Assembly: GCA_035687245.1 (NCBI GenBank)
Contig: DASRYH010000008.1
Coordinates: 1 to 64,000, forward strand
Direction of reading: 5' to 3'
Length of the DNA: 64,000 nucleotides
Origin: DASRYH01 sp035687245
GTDB lineage: Bacteria > Actinomycetota > Coriobacteriia > Anaerosomatales > PHET01
Shown here: positions 62,563 to 64,000 of the stretch, one piece after another
Numbering within the stretch: the first letter of the stretch is position 1
How the letters are laid out: each line of letters opens with the position of its first letter
Translations under genes and position numbers: made by a program
Notes under the pieces: model-generated
What the model was told of the DNA's origin: nothing
Seen by the model: the letters and a program-made list of their open reading frames with translations, nothing else
Databases searched by the model: none

Positions 62563-63750
62563 ATGTTCGCCAAGAAGACGATCAAAGACGTCGACGTTCG
62601 CGGTAAGCGCGTCCTGGTGCGCGTCGACTTCAACGTGCCGCTTGCCGAAGGGGCCGTCACCGACGACACGCGCATTCGCGCGGCGCTGCCGACGATCCGC
62701 TATCTGATTGACCACGGCGCGCGTGTCGTGCTCATGAGCCACCTCGGCCGCCCGAAGGGCGAACCCGATCCCGTGTACTCGCTCAAGCCGGCTCGTCGCA
62801 CGCTGCAGCGCCTCATAGGCCGCAACGTCGCGTTCTCGCCCGAGGCAGTTGGTCCGGAGGCCGAAGAGGCCGTGTCACGCATGATCGACGGCGAGATCCT
62901 CATGCTGGAGAACGTACGCTTCTACTCAGGTGAGAAGGCGAACGATCCCGAGTTCTCGCAACTGCTCGCCAAGCTCGGCGACATCTACGTCAATGACGCC
63001 TTCGGGGCAGCGCACCGCGCACACGCGTCTACCGCGGGCATCGCGCAGTTCTTGCCGGCCTACGCCGGCCTGCTGCTGGCGCGCGAGATCGAGACGCTTA
63101 CCGGCATGCTGAAGAGCCCGGAGCGCCCCTTCGTCGCGATCCTTGGCGGCTCGAAGGTCTCCGACAAGTTCGGCGTCATCGACCGCCTCATCGAGTGCGT
63201 CGACGAGCTGCTCATCGGCGGCGGCATGGCCTTCACCTTCCTTGTGGCCAAGGGCATCGAGGTGGGCAACTCGATCGTCGAGCAGGAGTGGGTCGAGCCT
63301 GCCAAGAAGATGCTTGCCAAGGCGGAGGAGAAGGGCTGCGACCTGATACTGCCGACCGACTTCGTGGTCGCCTCTGAGATCGCCGACGACGCCGACACCA
63401 CAATCTGCGGCCGCGAGGAGATCCCCGTGGGCCAGATGGGCCTCGACATCGGTCCGTCGACCGTCGAGCTGTTCAAGGGCACGATCGCGGACGCCAAGAC
63501 CATCTTCTGGAACGGGCCCATGGGCGTCTTCGAGATGGCGCCCTTCGAGACGGGCACCAAGGAAGTCGCGATCGCCGTGGGCCGCAACAACCGCGCTGTC
63601 TCTGTCATAGGCGGTGGCGACTCGGTCGCCGCGCTCAAGAAGTTCGGTCTCGAGGACCGCGTGACGTTCGTGTCGACGGGCGGCGGCGCGTCGATGAAGC
63701 TGCTCGAGGGCGCGCCGCTTCCGGGCGTCGAGAACCTGCTGGACGCATAG
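62563..63750 (+). CDS. pgk: Phosphoglycerate kinase
   Basis: 395 residues. KRVLVRVDFNVPL, SHLGRPKG, ENVRFYSGEKANDPEFS, DAFGAAHRAHAST and ILGGSKVSDK in the N-half, with FWNGPMGVFE and IGGGDSVAALKKFG in the nucleotide half. Catalyses ATP formation from 1,3-bisphosphoglycerate. ATG 62563 has GGGGACTGAAGAGAG upstream. Confidence 0.97.
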   Translation: MFAKKTIKDVDVRGKRVLVRVDFNVPLAEGAVTDDTRIRAALPTIRYLIDHGARVVLMSHLGRPKGEPDPVYSLKPARRTLQRLIGRNVAFSPEAVGPEAEEAVSRMIDGEILMLENVRFYSGEKANDPEFSQLLAKLGDIYVNDAFGAAHRAHASTAGIAQFLPAYAGLLLAREIETLTGMLKSPERPFVAILGGSKVSDKFGVIDRLIECVDELLIGGGMAFTFLVAKGIEVGNSIVEQEWVEPAKKMLAKAEEKGCDLILPTDFVVASEIADDADTTICGREEIPVGQMGLDIGPSTVELFKGTIADAKTIFWNGPMGVFEMAPFETGTKEVAIAVGRNNRAVSVIGGGDSVAALKKFGLEDRVTFVSTGGGASMKLLEGAPLPGVENLLDA

Positions 63751-63753
63751 GCT

Positions 63754-63784
63754 GCCGAAGGGGCCGCATCCGCGGCCTTTCGGC
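63754..63784 (+). terminator. Hairpin between pgk and tpiA
   Basis: GCCGAA-GG-GGCCGC, loop ATCC, GCGGCC-T-TTCGGC. No U-tract; same position and style as the gap-pgk hairpin. Confidence 0.45.
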
Positions 63785-63824
63785 GGGTGAGAACGCGAAA
63801 ACCCACTGACGAGGGGAGGGCGAT

Positions 63825-64000
63825 ATGTCGAGAACGCCGATGATCGCCGGGAACTGGAAGATGTATAAGACGGCCGGCGAGGGCGCCATCTTGGTGCAGA
63901 ACCTCGACGAGCGCGTGGAGTCCTACTGGAACGACGTCGATATCGTGGTCTGTCCGCCGTTCACGGCGCTCAAGAGCGTCTCGACCGTCATCGAGCTCGA
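63825..64000 (+). CDS. tpiA: Triosephosphate isomerase, N-terminal part
   Basis: 58 full codons, cut by the window end. MSRTPMIAGNWKMYKTAGEG contains the N-K active-site pair (GNWKM) and is followed by VVCPPFTAL. ATG at 63825 has GAGGGGAGGG upstream. Interconverts the two triose phosphates and completes the gap-pgk-tpiA cluster. Confidence 0.95.
   Translation, partial: MSRTPMIAGNWKMYKTAGEGAILVQNLDERVESYWNDVDIVVCPPFTALKSVSTVIEL

Overview
The window looks like a high-GC actinomycetotal chromosome, most likely from Coriobacteriia or a relative such as the uncultured OPB41/Anaerosomatales group. This placement is inference. It rests on base composition, a WhiA-RapZ-YvcK cluster, a PdtaS/PdtaR (ANTAR) pair and a GlnR-like orphan regulator, combined with anaerobe-type enzymes: an HdrBC fusion, three-gene glutamate synthase and a 19-heme cytochrome. 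There is no sign of phage, insertion sequences or CRISPR. Almost every base lies in a housekeeping or metabolic gene, many in overlapping operons.

Layout. 1-3.1 kb: end of a probable class II aldolase, an LsrF-type aldolase, a zinc alcohol dehydrogenase, and a convergent tocopherol-cyclase-family gene. 3.2-6 kb: a PerR/Fur regulator and KatG. 6-11.7 kb: a UvrD-like helicase with two LexA-type boxes, an L,D-transpeptidase, an MFS transporter, a TetR regulator and tRNA-Leu(CAA). 11.9-19.3 kb: a complete but divergent F-type ATP synthase operon with two b-type subunits, no separate delta gene, a delta-like domain fused to the front of alpha, and an epsilon lacking its C-terminal helices. 19.4-22 kb: PdtaS, PdtaR and a LysE-type exporter. 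22-29.7 kb: a nitrogen island (HdrBC fusion, GltB1-B2-B3, GlnA, GlnR-like regulator). 29.8-41.2 kb: a double-hydrolase membrane protein, PolA, a potassium channel, ribosomal protein S1, CoaE, a lytic transglycosylase, UvrB and a small anchored protein. 41.3-47.5 kb: metal homeostasis (CadC/ArsR regulator, a ZntA-like ATPase, LarE, a CopB-like ATPase, PduO). 47.6-51.5 kb: amtB-glnK-glnD on the minus strand. 51.7-64 kb: UvrA, UvrC, multiheme cytochrome c, RapZ, YvcK, WhiA, then gap-pgk-tpiA, with tpiA cut by the window edge.

How the parts work together. AmtB, GlnK and GlnD import ammonium and sense nitrogen status; GlnA and the HdrBC/GltB enzymes assimilate it. GAAAC half-sites at 11-bp spacing lie upstream of glnA, amtB and hdrBC, which suggests one GlnR-like regulon. 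The hdrBC leader also carries an antiterminator/terminator arrangement with an ANTAR-like hexaloop, only a few hundred bases from pdtaR. UvrA, UvrB, UvrC, PolA and the helicase make this a repair-rich segment.

The strongest novelty candidate is at 41693-44077. The ZntA-like ATPase reading frame is interrupted by a single in-frame TGA exactly where the first Cys of the second CxxC metal-binding motif should be (GLD-TGA-PDCA). Eighteen bases after it begins the GUG loop of a two-part hairpin that fits the geometry of a bacterial SECIS element. I read this as a candidate selenocysteine-containing (UxxC) metal ATPase.
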